Part shown: piece after piece, positions 1-9,400 of the stretch
Layout: every line of letters begins with the position of its first letter
How positions within the stretch are numbered: position 1 is the stretch's first letter
Assembly (NCBI GenBank): GCA_016713985.1
Contig: JADJOD010000021.1
Location: 62,001 to 126,000 of the forward strand
DNA: 64,000 nt
Reading direction: 5' to 3'
From: Lewinellaceae bacterium
GTDB lineage: Bacteria; Bacteroidota; Bacteroidia; Chitinophagales; Saprospiraceae
Notes under the pieces: model-generated
Seen by the model: the letters and a program-made list of their open reading frames with translations, nothing else
What the model was told of the DNA's origin: nothing
The model's database searches: none
Program-made: the position numbers and the translations under genes

Positions 1-63
1 ACATTTGCCGTCGTAACCGGCTTAAAACACAACTGATTTTGTGTAAAACAAGTTAATTCTCCG

Positions 64-495
64 ATGGTCGGTACGTCACAATTTTCCCGCTTTTTTAATG
101 CTAACACCACCAACCTGCTCAAGTGGAGCATCGGCATCGTATACGTATGGTTTGGCGCGCTGAAGTTTTTTTCCGGCATGAGTCCGGCGGAAATGCTCGC
201 AAAGGATACCATCCGGGTATTGACCTTCGGGGCAATCCCCGACGACATCAATATCCTGTTGCTTGCCATCTGGGAAGTTGCCGTCGGATTGATGCTAATC
301 GGCAGTGTTTTCGTCCGTTTTGCCGTAAAAGCGGCATTGGTACACATGCTTTTTACCTTCACGCCCCTGCTGTTTTTTCCCGATGTTTCTTTTACCCATG
401 CCCCCTACGGATTTACACTGATCGGGCAGTACATCCTCAAAAACCTGGTGTTTGCAGTGGCGTTGGGAATTATTTTGAAAGAAGAAAAGACTTGA
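64..495 (+). CDS. DoxX-like small membrane protein
   Basis: A 143-residue protein with four hydrophobic segments (about residues 19-37, 61-83, 87-105 and 119-138), the topology of the DoxX-like superfamily. The first helix contains YVWFGALKFF and the second WEVAVGLMLIG, both typical of that family. Its role is not established; DoxX-like proteins are variously linked to quinone or thiol redox chemistry, and nothing here decides. The ATG at 64 is the only good start. It faces the atp genes convergently across a terminator, so it is a separate transcription unit. The 63 bases before it show no convincing promoter, so it may be the last gene of a unit that starts outside the window. Confidence 0.75.
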   Translation: MVGTSQFSRFFNANTTNLLKWSIGIVYVWFGALKFFSGMSPAEMLAKDTIRVLTFGAIPDDINILLLAIWEVAVGLMLIGSVFVRFAVKAALVHMLFTFTPLLFFPDVSFTHAPYGFTLIGQYILKNLVFAVALGIILKEEKT

Positions 496-524
496 TAATC
501 AAATATTTACAAGAGAACGATCCA

Positions 525-567
525 TAAAAAATGCCATCGCTGCACCAGTGCAACGATGGCATTTTTT
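525..567. terminator. Bidirectional intrinsic terminator
   Basis: A perfect 9-bp stem (531-539 with 554-562, atgccatcg/cgatggcat) is flanked by an A-run on the left and a T-run on the right, so it reads as an intrinsic terminator on both strands. It lies between the convergent ends of the DoxX-like gene and atpC. Confidence 0.85.
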
Positions 568-586
568 ATAAAACAAGGCCGGTGAA

Positions 587-838
587 TTAATTGCCTTTTA
601 CCCAGGCTACGAGCAGGGAGACTTCATTGTTGAGCATTTCAACAAAACCGCCGTCCACGACAAAACTTATTTTTTCGCCGTTGGATTTGATGACCCGGAT
701 TTCACCCGCTTTCAGCGACGAAACGATTGGAGCGTGGTTGTCCAGCATTTCAAATTGCCCGGCGCTTCCCGGCACCTTCACCGATTTCACCTCACCGGCA
801 AATATTTCCTTTTCAGGAGAGAGAATGGTTAGATTCAT
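587..838 (-). CDS. atpC: F1F0 ATP synthase epsilon subunit, short form
   Basis: Epsilon subunit of the F1 sector of ATP synthase, on the cytoplasmic face of the inner membrane, where it links the rotor to the catalytic head. The 83 residues correspond to the N-terminal beta-sandwich only: it starts MNLTILSPEKEIFAGEVKSV, has the FEMLDNHAPIVSSL motif and ends just after the sandwich. The C-terminal two-helix domain that inhibits ATPase in the roughly 135-residue proteobacterial form is absent. Short epsilons are known in Bacteroidota and Chlorobi, so this is probably not a truncation. It follows atpD on the same strand, separated by an 81-nt palindromic repeat. The other ATP synthase subunits are not in the window, so atpDC is a detached pair, as is common in this phylum. 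Confidence 0.93.
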   Translation of the reverse strand: MNLTILSPEKEIFAGEVKSVKVPGSAGQFEMLDNHAPIVSSLKAGEIRVIKSNGEKISFVVDGGFVEMLNNEVSLLVAWVKGN

Positions 839-844
839 AACAAT

Positions 845-919
845 GATGAGTGATGAGTTATGAATGATGAATGATGAGTGATGAGAAATTCATCATTCAT
901 CACTCATCATTCATCATTC
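845..919. repeat. Palindromic 7-mer repeat between atpD and atpC
   Basis: The gap between atpD and atpC is built from gatgaat/gatgagt-like 7-nt units. Bases 862-884 are the perfect reverse complement of 897-919 (23 bp) around a 12-nt loop. The right arm ends one base before the atpD stop codon. There is no T-tract, so it is not a standard terminator; in the atpDC transcript it would form a long hairpin straight after the atpD stop. Confidence 0.9.
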
Positions 920-2437
920 TTATTTCGCCGCTTCTTCGAGCAGTTTTTTGCCTTTTTCGATGGCCTGGTCGATGGAACCCACGAGGTTGAAAGCTGCTTC
1001 GGGGTATTCGTCGAGTTCGCCGTCCATGATCATGTTAAAACCGCGGATCGTCTCGTCGATGGGGACCAGAACACCTTTCAGGCCGGTAAACTGCTCGGCC
1101 ACGTGGAAAGGCTGCGACAGGAAACGTTGGACACGGCGTGCACGCGACACAACGAGTTTGTCTTCGTCAGAAAGTTCTTCCATACCGAGGATTGCGATGA
1201 TATCCTGCAACTCGTTGTAACGCTGAAGAATTTGTTTTACACGCTGGGCGCAGCGGTAGTGCTCGTCGCCGATAATTTTCGGGTCGAGAATACGCGAAGT
1301 CGAGTCGAGCGGGTCAACAGCTGGATAAATACCCAGCGATGCGATTTTCCGGCTCAATACCGTTGTAGCGTCAAGGTGGGCGAACGTGGTTGCAGGCGCC
1401 GGGTCAGTCAAGTCATCGGCCGGTACGTATACCGCCTGAACCGATGTGATAGAACCTCTCTTAGTAGAAGTAATACGCTCCTGCATGATACCCATTTCTG
1501 TTGCCAAAGTGGGCTGGTAACCTACGGCAGATGGCATACGACCCAACAGAGCGGATACCTCCGAACCGGCCTGGGTGAAGCGGAAAATGTTGTCCACGAA
1601 AAACAGGATGTCGCGGCCGCCGGCCGGATCGCTCAGGTCGCCGTCGCGGAAGTATTCGGCCATGGTGAGACCGGAAAGGGCTACCCGGGCGCGGGCGCCG
1701 GGCGGTTCGTTCATCTGACCGAACACGAGGGTTGCCTGCGATTTGGCAAGTTCGGCCTTGTCCACCTTGCTCAGGTCCCAGCCGCCTTCTTCCATGGAGT
1801 GTTTAAACTCTTCCCCGTATTTAATAACGTTGGATTCGATCATCTCGCGAAGCAGGTCGTTTCCTTCGCGGGTGCGTTCGCCAACACCGGCAAACACGGA
1901 CATACCGTCGTATGCTTTGGCGATGTTGTTGATCAATTCCATAATCAGTACCGTTTTGCCCACACCGGCGCCGCCGAAGAGACCGATCTTGCCACCTTTT
2001 GCATAAGGCTCGATCAGGTCGATTACTTTGATACCGGTGTAGAGGATTTCACGTTCGGTCGAAAGGTCTTCGTATGCCGGGGGTTTGCGGTGAATAACGT
2101 AGGCGTTTTTGCCCTTGGTCACTTTGCCGATGCCGTCGATGGCTTCACCTACAACGTTGAACAGACGCCCGCGTACTTCTTCACCAACCGGCATAGCGAT
2201 TGGTGAGCCGGTATCGACACATTCGATGCCGCGCATCAAACCGTCGGTGGAGTCCATAGCGATAGTGCGAACGCCGTCTTCGCCGAGGTGGCGTTGTACC
2301 TCAAGCACCAGTTTGGTGCCGTCGGCGCGTGTAATTTCGAGAGCACTTAGAATCTCCGGCAGTTTGCTGTCCGGGCCGCTGAAGTCTACGTCTACCACAG
2401 CGCCGATAATTTGTTTGATACGACCGATATTAGCCAT
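920..2437 (-). CDS. atpD: F1F0 ATP synthase beta subunit
   Basis: Catalytic beta subunit of F1 ATP synthase (ADP + Pi to ATP at the alpha/beta interface). About 505 residues. Visible motifs are the Walker A GGAGVGKTVLIMELI, the catalytic region GERTREGNDLL, the Walker B stretch DILFFVDNIFR and the C-terminal MEELSDEDKL (DELSEED-type) loop. I place the start at the ATG at 2437 (MANIGRIKQIIGAVVDVDFSG...), where the family normally begins. A longer in-frame version from 2551 would add 38 residues unlike any beta subunit and would run through the promoter at 2530-2558. It is first in an atpD-atpC unit, with a leader of roughly 85 nt. Confidence 0.97.
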   Translation of the reverse strand: MANIGRIKQIIGAVVDVDFSGPDSKLPEILSALEITRADGTKLVLEVQRHLGEDGVRTIAMDSTDGLMRGIECVDTGSPIAMPVGEEVRGRLFNVVGEAIDGIGKVTKGKNAYVIHRKPPAYEDLSTEREILYTGIKVIDLIEPYAKGGKIGLFGGAGVGKTVLIMELINNIAKAYDGMSVFAGVGERTREGNDLLREMIESNVIKYGEEFKHSMEEGGWDLSKVDKAELAKSQATLVFGQMNEPPGARARVALSGLTMAEYFRDGDLSDPAGGRDILFFVDNIFRFTQAGSEVSALLGRMPSAVGYQPTLATEMGIMQERITSTKRGSITSVQAVYVPADDLTDPAPATTFAHLDATTVLSRKIASLGIYPAVDPLDSTSRILDPKIIGDEHYRCAQRVKQILQRYNELQDIIAILGMEELSDEDKLVVSRARRVQRFLSQPFHVAEQFTGLKGVLVPIDETIRGFNMIMDGELDEYPEAAFNLVGSIDQAIEKGKKLLEEAAK

Positions 2438-2529
2438 AAAACGAAATGATGTTTGGTTTCCAGCGCCTTTTTTCCGGGTTTGGCCAAATATTTCGGAACC
2501 TTCGGGCGCTCTTTCTTTAAAAAGCCGCG

Positions 2530-2558
2530 CAAAAGTACACAGGTTCGCCATAAAACAA
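2530..2558 (-). promoter_or_regulatory. Promoter of atpDC
   Basis: Read on the minus strand, TTG (2558-2556) is followed after 18 nt by TACTTTTG (2537-2530), an exact match to the Bacteroidota -33/-7 pattern TTG-N17-20-TAnnTTTG. Transcription would start near 2523. Confidence 0.75.
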
Positions 2559-2921
2559 TCGGTATCTTCAACTTTTTTGCTGCAAAATTAAATTTTGTAA
2601 AAAAGTTGGCCGAAGGCTCAAAACTTTGACAATCATTTCGTTTGTTTCGGATCAAAATCGTTTTCATTCGGCCATTTGGCGGGAACTCCCAATGTCAGAT
2701 GTGAGCAGAGTTGAAGTTGATTTTATATTTTAACATATGGACCGTACGCCGAGTGAAAGGAAAGAGCGACTTTTGCGCTTCCTCCCTTGAAATTCGACCA
2801 ACGAAGGTTCAAAACAGGCAATGTTTCGCTTCCCCGGAGAATAAAAATTTGCCGGCTGCGTTTTTGGCCTCGTTGTATCATCGACGTAATTAATTTTTAC
2901 TAAAAACACCGTTACTTTCCG
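2559..2921. other. Intergenic region between divergent atpD and transglycosylase genes
   Basis: About 360 bases between the atpD promoter and the transglycosylase start. The short ORFs here (for example 2711-2893 plus, 2730-2996 minus) have no recognisable composition or motif. I see no RNA structure and no clear TAnnTTTG box for the rightward gene. Confidence 0.5.
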
Positions 2922-4433
2922 ATGCAGTTGAGAAACCCTGTTTTCTACTGGCTTACCTTGTTTTTTGCTTTTACGTCCCTGCCGCTGACGGCACAAGACA
3001 ACGAGGTGCAGGATGCCGACTTACCCGAACCTATTGACACGAACGACCAGCTCGTCCCCAAAGGAGCCGCTTATCTGAACCTGACGGATGCCGAATTAAA
3101 AGAACGGTTATCCTACCTTTCTTCCTGCCTCGAACTCCGGACCGACGGCGTGGTGCGATCTTACGTGAAGACGTATGTGCAACTCAAAACGGAAAAAACA
3201 AAAAACATGCTTGGCAAACGGCTGACGTACTTCCCGTTGTTTGAGCAAAAATTGAAAGAATACGGCCTGCCGGCAGATTTGAAATATTTATCCGTGGTGG
3301 AATCGGCACTCAATCCCAAAGCCGTATCGCGGGTGGGCGCCACGGGTTTGTGGCAGTTTATGCCATATACCGGTGCGGATTACGGCCTGCATACCACCGG
3401 TGTGGTGGAAGAGCGCAGCGATCCGGTAAAAAGTACCGATGCGGCAGCCCGTTACCTGAAAGCCCTGTTTACACAATACGATGACTGGGCTTTGGCGCTG
3501 GCCGCCTACAACAGCGGACCGGGCCGGGTCAATTCCGCCATCAAACGCGCCCACAGCCGGAATTTCTGGGCCATTCAGCGCTACCTGCCCAAAGAAACAC
3601 GCAACTATGTGCCGGCGTTTATCGCCGCAACCTATATCTGTAATTATTACCAGGCACACGGACTCGCCCCCAACAATCCGGACTTCGACGAACAACTTAC
3701 CTCTTATATTAAGGTGTACGAAGGCTTGTCGTTCCGCGATATCGCCGAAGCGACGGGTATCGACTATGCCGTGGTGAAAACCCTGAACCCGGGTTTCCGG
3801 CGCGATTATGTGCCGCCCACTACCGACGGCTATTTCATCATTCTGCCGGAACGAGTCATGCCGGCGTTCGTGCGCTACCTGAACACGCTTGGCAGCCGCA
3901 CGTATACGATGGAAAACAACGACAACTTTGTCAACAGCAATATCGGAGACGGTCGCTACTGGCACAGTTTGGTGAACGTACAACAACCCGAAACCCTCGA
4001 TAATTTTGCCCAAAAAGTCGGCTGCAACGGCGATCACCTGAAAGCCTGGAACAACCTGGAATCAAATTACGTTTACACGGGCCAAAGCCTGAAACTCTGG
4101 CACCCGGTCTACGTTCAGAAGCACTCGGCTATCCGCATTGAAGCACCGGATAAAAATACGGCCGGCGCCAAACCGAAGAAAAACGAACCCGCGAAACCAG
4201 CCTCGTCGCCGCCGAAAGCCATGCCCGGTCAGACAACCGCCAATTCGCCCGTCTCCGTCAACTCCCGGCACGATGCAAATGCCACCCCACAGTATCAATT
4301 CCATACCGTGCGGCGAAATGAATCGCTGGAAGACATTGCGCGGCAATACGCCACCTCTGTCGAAAGCCTTCGAAAATTGAATAACCTGAGCACCCTGAAT
4401 ATCGGTATGCGCCTGAAAATCAGGGAGCATTGA
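2922..4433 (+). CDS. LysM-containing lytic murein transglycosylase (MltD-like)
   Basis: Periplasmic lytic transglycosylase that cleaves the MurNAc-GlcNAc bond of peptidoglycan to give 1,6-anhydro ends. A signal peptide (about residues 1-25, ending LPLTAQ) is followed by an SLT domain at about 105-225. The catalytic Glu lies in YLSVVESALNP (about residue 127), and the family motifs SRVGATGLWQFM and ALAAYNSGPGRV follow. Three LysM-like carbohydrate-binding modules come after it (about 267-308, 346-393 and 454-501), the last two separated by a Pro/Lys-rich linker. This is the MltD layout, but there is no lipobox, so it should be soluble or LysM-bound rather than a lipoprotein. A single-gene unit ending in a strong terminator. 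Confidence 0.9.
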   Translation: MQLRNPVFYWLTLFFAFTSLPLTAQDNEVQDADLPEPIDTNDQLVPKGAAYLNLTDAELKERLSYLSSCLELRTDGVVRSYVKTYVQLKTEKTKNMLGKRLTYFPLFEQKLKEYGLPADLKYLSVVESALNPKAVSRVGATGLWQFMPYTGADYGLHTTGVVEERSDPVKSTDAAARYLKALFTQYDDWALALAAYNSGPGRVNSAIKRAHSRNFWAIQRYLPKETRNYVPAFIAATYICNYYQAHGLAPNNPDFDEQLTSYIKVYEGLSFRDIAEATGIDYAVVKTLNPGFRRDYVPPTTDGYFIILPERVMPAFVRYLNTLGSRTYTMENNDNFVNSNIGDGRYWHSLVNVQQPETLDNFAQKVGCNGDHLKAWNNLESNYVYTGQSLKLWHPVYVQKHSAIRIEAPDKNTAGAKPKKNEPAKPASSPPKAMPGQTTANSPVSVNSRHDANATPQYQFHTVRRNESLEDIARQYATSVESLRKLNNLSTLNIGMRLKIREH

Positions 4434-4476
4434 CCCTTTTTCGCTGGAAATAACAACGGGTATAAATTTTTTTAAT

Positions 4477-4516
4477 ATAAGGTTCGAGGTATTTCGCCCG
4501 AACCTTATTTTTTTTT
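4477..4516 (+). terminator. Intrinsic terminator after the transglycosylase gene
   Basis: A 10-bp perfect stem (4477-4486 with 4499-4508) is followed by a run of T interrupted by nothing but the stem edge. It separates the transglycosylase from the LytTR regulator downstream. Confidence 0.85.
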
Positions 4517-4564
4517 GAATAAAAGCAGACTTTTGCAGGGCATTTCATCAAAATAAAAAACTAC

Positions 4565-5335
4565 ATGACAACACGCGCACTCCTTATCGAAGATGAACCG
4601 GAAGGTTTGGAAAACCTGCAAAACCAGCTCGCCAGTTATTGCCCGGATGTAGAGATTGTCGCCACCGGCGGCTCGAACGCCGACCTGCTCCGCTTGGCAT
4701 CGGAAGAAAATGAAGGCAAATACGACGTGGCTTTTCTCGATATCAACCTGCCCGACGGCCTTGTCTTTCAGGCGCTTCAACAATTCGATGAAATCCCGTT
4801 TGACATCATTTTTGTGACGGCTTTTGATAAATACGCATTGCGCGCCTTCGAATTTTCCGCCATTCACTACGTGGTAAAACCCATCGACGGAGAAGAACTG
4901 GTGAAGGCGGTCAGCCGTATTCGCCGCCGCAACGCCGCTACCAAACAACGGGTGGATGTGCTCCAGCAAAATTACAACCCGAATGCCCCGAATGCATTTG
5001 AAAAAATAGGCATATCCGGCCTCGACGGCATACATTTCGTACGCCTCCGCGATATTATCCGCCTCGAAGCGGAAGATAACTACACCCATTTTCTGCTCAA
5101 AAACGGCGAACGGATCACTGCCAGCCGTACCATCAAGGCATTTGAAGATACCCTGGCATCGCTGGGTTTTGTACGGGTGCATAAAAAGCACATCGTCAAT
5201 ATGAATTTTATGAAAACCTATATCAAAGGTGAAGGCGGCTACCTGGTGCTGGAAACCGGCGAAACGGTGGAAGTGTCGCGCCGGAAAAAATCATCCCTCA
5301 TCGATACCGTTCGCCGCACACACGGAGAAATCTAA
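4565..5335 (+). CDS. LytTR-family response regulator
   Basis: DNA-binding response regulator of 256 residues. The receiver domain (about 1-120) has the acidic pair EDEP near the start, the phospho-acceptor Asp in AFLDINLPDG (about residue 59), the T in FVTAFD and the K in YVVKPIDG. A LytTR DNA-binding domain follows (about 155-250) with EAEDNYTHFLL and FVRVHKKHIVNM. No histidine kinase is adjacent, so it is an orphan at this locus; LytTR regulators of this phylum usually pair with LytS-type kinases such as the one at 34991. The 3' end runs straight into the repeat that fills the gap to ftsY. Confidence 0.92.
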   Translation: MTTRALLIEDEPEGLENLQNQLASYCPDVEIVATGGSNADLLRLASEENEGKYDVAFLDINLPDGLVFQALQQFDEIPFDIIFVTAFDKYALRAFEFSAIHYVVKPIDGEELVKAVSRIRRRNAATKQRVDVLQQNYNPNAPNAFEKIGISGLDGIHFVRLRDIIRLEAEDNYTHFLLKNGERITASRTIKAFEDTLASLGFVRVHKKHIVNMNFMKTYIKGEGGYLVLETGETVEVSRRKKSSLIDTVRRTHGEI

Positions 5336-5338
5336 AAT

Positions 5339-5504
5339 AGGTTTAAGGGTTTAAGGGTTTCAGGGTTTAAGGGTTTAAGGGTTTCAGGGTTTCGCGTTGC
5401 CACAACCCTTAAACCTCTGAAACCCCTGAAACCCTCAAACCTCTGAAACCTTTAAACCCTCAAACCTCTGAAACCTTTAAACCTTTAAACCCTCAAACCT
5501 CTTT
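5339..5504. repeat. Imperfect inverted array of 9-mers filling the gap to ftsY
   Basis: From just after the LytTR stop to the base before the ftsY ATG the sequence consists of 8-10-nt units. The left half (to about 5392) repeats gggtttaag/gggtttcag; the right half (about 5404-5504) repeats the complement-type units aaacctctg, aaacccctg and aaacccttt-like variants. An 11-nt spacer (cgcgttgccac) separates the halves, so the array can fold as a long imperfect hairpin. It leaves no room for a separate ftsY promoter or ribosome-binding site outside the repeat. Confidence 0.92.
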
Positions 5505-5505
5505 T

Positions 5506-6462
5506 ATGGGATTTTTTGATAAATTTTTTAACCGGGAAAAAAAAGAAGACCTCGACAAAGGACTGGAAAAAACAAAAGAGGGCTTTTTCGACAAGATTTC
5601 CCGCGCAGTTGCCGGCAAAAGCACGGTGGACGTTGAGGTGCTCGACGAACTGGAAAATGTGCTGATCAGCAGTGATGTGGGGCTCGAAACTACGGTGAAA
5701 ATTATCGAACGGATCGAGGCGCGTGTGGCGCAGGATAAATACGTGAATACGGCGGAACTCAATGAAATTCTTCGCGACGAGATCGTTCGCCTGCTGGCGG
5801 AAAACAATACGGAAGACGCCGACGACTTTGATGTTCCCGCCGGCAAAAAGCCGTACGTGCTGCTGGTGATCGGCGTTAACGGCGTCGGAAAAACCACTAC
5901 CATCGGTAAACTGGCTTTTCAATTCAAACAAAAGGGTTACAAAGTGGTCATGGGCGCCGCCGACACTTTCCGGGCCGCCGCCGTCGACCAACTGAAAATA
6001 TGGTCAGAACGCGTGGGTTGCGACTTTTATTCCAAAGGTATGAACGCCGATCCCGGCGCCGTTGCCTTTGAAACAACGCAGTATGCAATTGACAATCAAT
6101 GTGATATTGCAATTATCGACACAGCCGGACGACTGCACAACAAATCGCACCTGATGCAGGAATTGGGAAAAATTCACCGTTCCATTGAAAAAAACCTGCC
6201 CGGAGCCCCGCACGACGTTCTGCTCGTGTTGGATGCCTCCACCGGCCAGAACGCACAGGAACAGGCCAAACAATTCACCGAAGTGGCGCCGATCACCTGC
6301 CTCGCGCTGACTAAACTTGACGGCACCGCCAAAGGCGGCGTTGCCATCAGCATCAGCGACCAGTTCAAAATACCGATCCGGTATATCGGAGTGGGGGAGA
6401 GCATCGACAAGTTGCAGATATTCAATAAAAAAGCGTTTGTTGAGTCGTTATTTCAACGGTAA
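5506..6462 (+). CDS. ftsY: Signal recognition particle receptor FtsY
   Basis: SRP receptor GTPase that docks ribosome-nascent-chain-SRP complexes at the inner membrane. 318 residues: a short basic N-terminus (FFDKFFNREKKED), a four-helix N domain (about 20-100) and the SRP-type G domain. G1 is GVNGVGKTTT; the I-box region has DTFRAAAVDQL; G3 is DTAGRLHNKSHLMQEL; G4 is TKLDGTAKGG; the closing motif is YIGVGESIDKLQIF. The acidic A domain of E. coli FtsY is missing, as is usual for short FtsY proteins. The ATG at 5506 abuts the repeat array, which forms the entire visible leader. Confidence 0.96.
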   Translation: MGFFDKFFNREKKEDLDKGLEKTKEGFFDKISRAVAGKSTVDVEVLDELENVLISSDVGLETTVKIIERIEARVAQDKYVNTAELNEILRDEIVRLLAENNTEDADDFDVPAGKKPYVLLVIGVNGVGKTTTIGKLAFQFKQKGYKVVMGAADTFRAAAVDQLKIWSERVGCDFYSKGMNADPGAVAFETTQYAIDNQCDIAIIDTAGRLHNKSHLMQELGKIHRSIEKNLPGAPHDVLLVLDASTGQNAQEQAKQFTEVAPITCLALTKLDGTAKGGVAISISDQFKIPIRYIGVGESIDKLQIFNKKAFVESLFQR

Positions 6463-6489
6463 ATCACAAATTCCTTGTAAGTTTCGCAG

Positions 6490-9400
6490 GTGAAACCCGT
6501 CTTTTTCACCGCAACTTTTCTTTTTCTCGTGTCCGTCTGCGGGCAGGGCCAGCAACGCCCATTCCGGGTCGCCCGATACCTCACTCCTGAACAAGGTCTG
6601 TCTCAGGGCCAGGTCAATTGCCTTTGGAAGGACAGTGAGGGTTTCCTCTGGCTGGGCACACAAGATGGCCTCAATCGCTTCGACGGCTACCGGTTCAGAC
6701 AGTTTTTCCACGAATCGGACGACCCCGCAAGCCTTAGCAATAATTATATCTGGCAAATTTATGAAGACAGCCGCCGCGATCTCTGGATAGGAACATTCGG
6801 AGGCGGCTTGTGTCTTTTCGACCGGGTCGGTGAAACATTCCAAACCTTTTATCCATCCGCCCACTCATCCAATACGGTTTCACAAAACGCCATTCGCTCT
6901 TTCTGCGAATGGCCTGCGGGCACCTTGTGGACCGGCACGGACAAAGGGCTCCGGTCTTTTGATTTGAATACGCGCAAGTTTAGAGCGGTACCGCTGATAT
7001 TAAATGAGTTAAACAATGTTATATCCCTATTCCCATTTGCCGATAAGCAAATATTATTAGGCACCGCCAACGGACTTTTTTGCTTCAATATACAGACCGA
7101 ACAACTTACACCGGTTACACATTCCGGAAAACCGGTTTCCGGGGTTTCGGCATTTTCCAGGGGCGAAAACGGCCAGATTTGGGCCGGTTCTCTGTATGGT
7201 TTGTTTTTAGTGCATCAAAACCCCCGAACAGGTTTTCCGGAGATTTCGCGCAGTTTTTTTTCAAATACCGGTCACGAACGCGGCATACCCGCAATTCATT
7301 CGCTGTCATGGATGAAAAACGGTATACTTTGGATCGGCACTTCGGAGGGCCTCGGTCGTTTTCATACCCGGCATCCGGAGGCCGGGTATGAATTGTTTAA
7401 ACACGATAATAAAGACCCGCAATCGCTTTCCAATGATTTGATCAGTTGTTTGCTGGAGGTCGAACCAGGCCTTTTATGGGCGGGTACACGTGAAGGGGTT
7501 AATTGTATTTCCGCCGCCCCGGAGCCGTTTTTTAACCTGAAGTCCGGGGGAAATGCCGGCGACCTGTGTTCCAGTTTTGTACTTGGAATGGTGGAAGATG
7601 ATGCAGGAAATTTTTGGATTGCTACCAAAGGCGGTCTCACCCGCGTCTCCAACTTCGGCCAGGACCCGGCAAGCTGGAATACGGAATGCCTGCATCCGGA
7701 TAACACCCCGTCCATGCCCGCCGATTACGTAATCCGTACGACACCGGCGGGAAAAGATGCCTTGTGGGTTGCTTTTCGCCGCAATGGCTTCGCATTGTTA
7801 AAAAAAGACCGGAAAGGCAAATGGTTTTTTGAAAAAATAAAAACATTCGACTCCTTGCTCGGCGGGGCGGGTATGAACGGGATATATGTTGATAAACAAG
7901 GCGTTACATGGTTGGCGACGCCGGGAGTTGGATTGATTCGATGGAACCCGGCAACAGGTGAACACAAAGTATTCAGCACCGGAACCGACACGATGTCCCT
8001 GCCGCATCCTTACGTATTTTGCCTGTTCGAAGATAGCCGGAATCGTTTCTGGGTTGGCACGGCCAACGGCGGTTTGTGCTGTATGGACCGCGAAAAAGGT
8101 GTATTCCACCCGTTTCTGCACGAACCGGGCGCTCCGGCCAGCATCAGCGGCAACATGGTGCTTTCGATTTTTGAAGACAGCCGGAAACGCCTGTGGATCT
8201 GTACGGCCAACGGCCTGAATTTATACATGGAAAACGGGCGTTTTCGCCGTTTCACCAAAAAAGAAGGCCTGCCGAATGAAGTAATCTACGGGATGTTGGA
8301 AGACGACGAAGGGCGGCTGTGGGTCAGCACCAATCGTGGCCTTGCCTGTATGAGCTTCCGAGACAGTGTATTATTATCGGTGAGGGCCTTTGATGTTGCA
8401 GCCGGGTTGCAGGGCAACGAATTCAATCAACACGCTTTTTACCGTACCCGCGACGGGCGTTTTTGCTTTGGAGGCCCGAATGGCCTCACTATTTTTCGCC
8501 CCTCTGAAATCAGTCCGTATCCCTTCCCTCCGCCGGTAGTACTGACTGATTTTCAATTGTTTAATCAATCTGTTTTAGTCAACCGGCTTTCTTCTGGCGG
8601 ATCGTTTTTTTTGGAAAAATCGATCAACAGCCTGGAAAAAATTGTGTTGCGCCACGACCAGAATTTTATCGCCTTCGAATTCGCCGCACTGGGCTTTACC
8701 CAACCTGAAAATAACCGTTATGCTTACCAAATGGAAGGCCTCGACGTGCAATGGGTGGAATGTGGCCAGCGCCGGTATGCCGGATACCCGGGCTTGCCGC
8801 CTGGCGAATATACCTTCCGGGTGAAAGCCGCCAACCATGACGGTGTATGGAATGACACATTCAAATCATTGCATATCAGAGTTTTACCTCCGTGGTGGAG
8901 GACCTGGTGGGCTTATATTTTGTTTGCAGGGGCGGCCGGTTTAATGGGGTATGTTTTTTTCCGGCAAAGGGTACAACAAATCAGGCAGGTGGAAAAAGCC
9001 AAAACGGAAGAACGTGAGCAATTCCGCAAACGGATCGCCCGCGACTTTCATGATGAAGCGGGCAACAAAATCACCAAACTCACGCTGCTTGGCGCTGTAA
9101 TCAGAAACCGGGCCGGCGGGGACGCAGGTCTTCAACAATTGATTACGCAGTTGGAAAATAATATCCAGGATTTGCGCTCTGGAATGCGCGATTTTATCTG
9201 GTCGCTTGACCCCGACAATGACAACCTGTACGACACTCTGTCCCGTTTACGGGATTTTGCCAACGACCTGTTCGAACATTCCGAAATTTGTTTTAGCGTG
9301 GAAGGATTATCGGAAAACCTGCGGCATATTTCGCTTGATGCAGGCAAGTGCCGGCATATTTTGCTGATTTTCAAAGAGATTGCCAACAACTGCGTACGGC

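Noticed and set aside
878..2206. Long open frame antisense to atpD
   Set aside because: It mirrors the codon structure of atpD, has no recognisable domain and no start signal; atpD itself is certain.
2711..2893. Small ORFs between atpD and the transglycosylase gene
   Set aside because: Short, overlapping on both strands, no motif, no conservation signal visible.
5339..5504. CRISPR array
   Set aside because: Units are 8-10 nt without unique spacers; halves are complementary; there are no cas genes.
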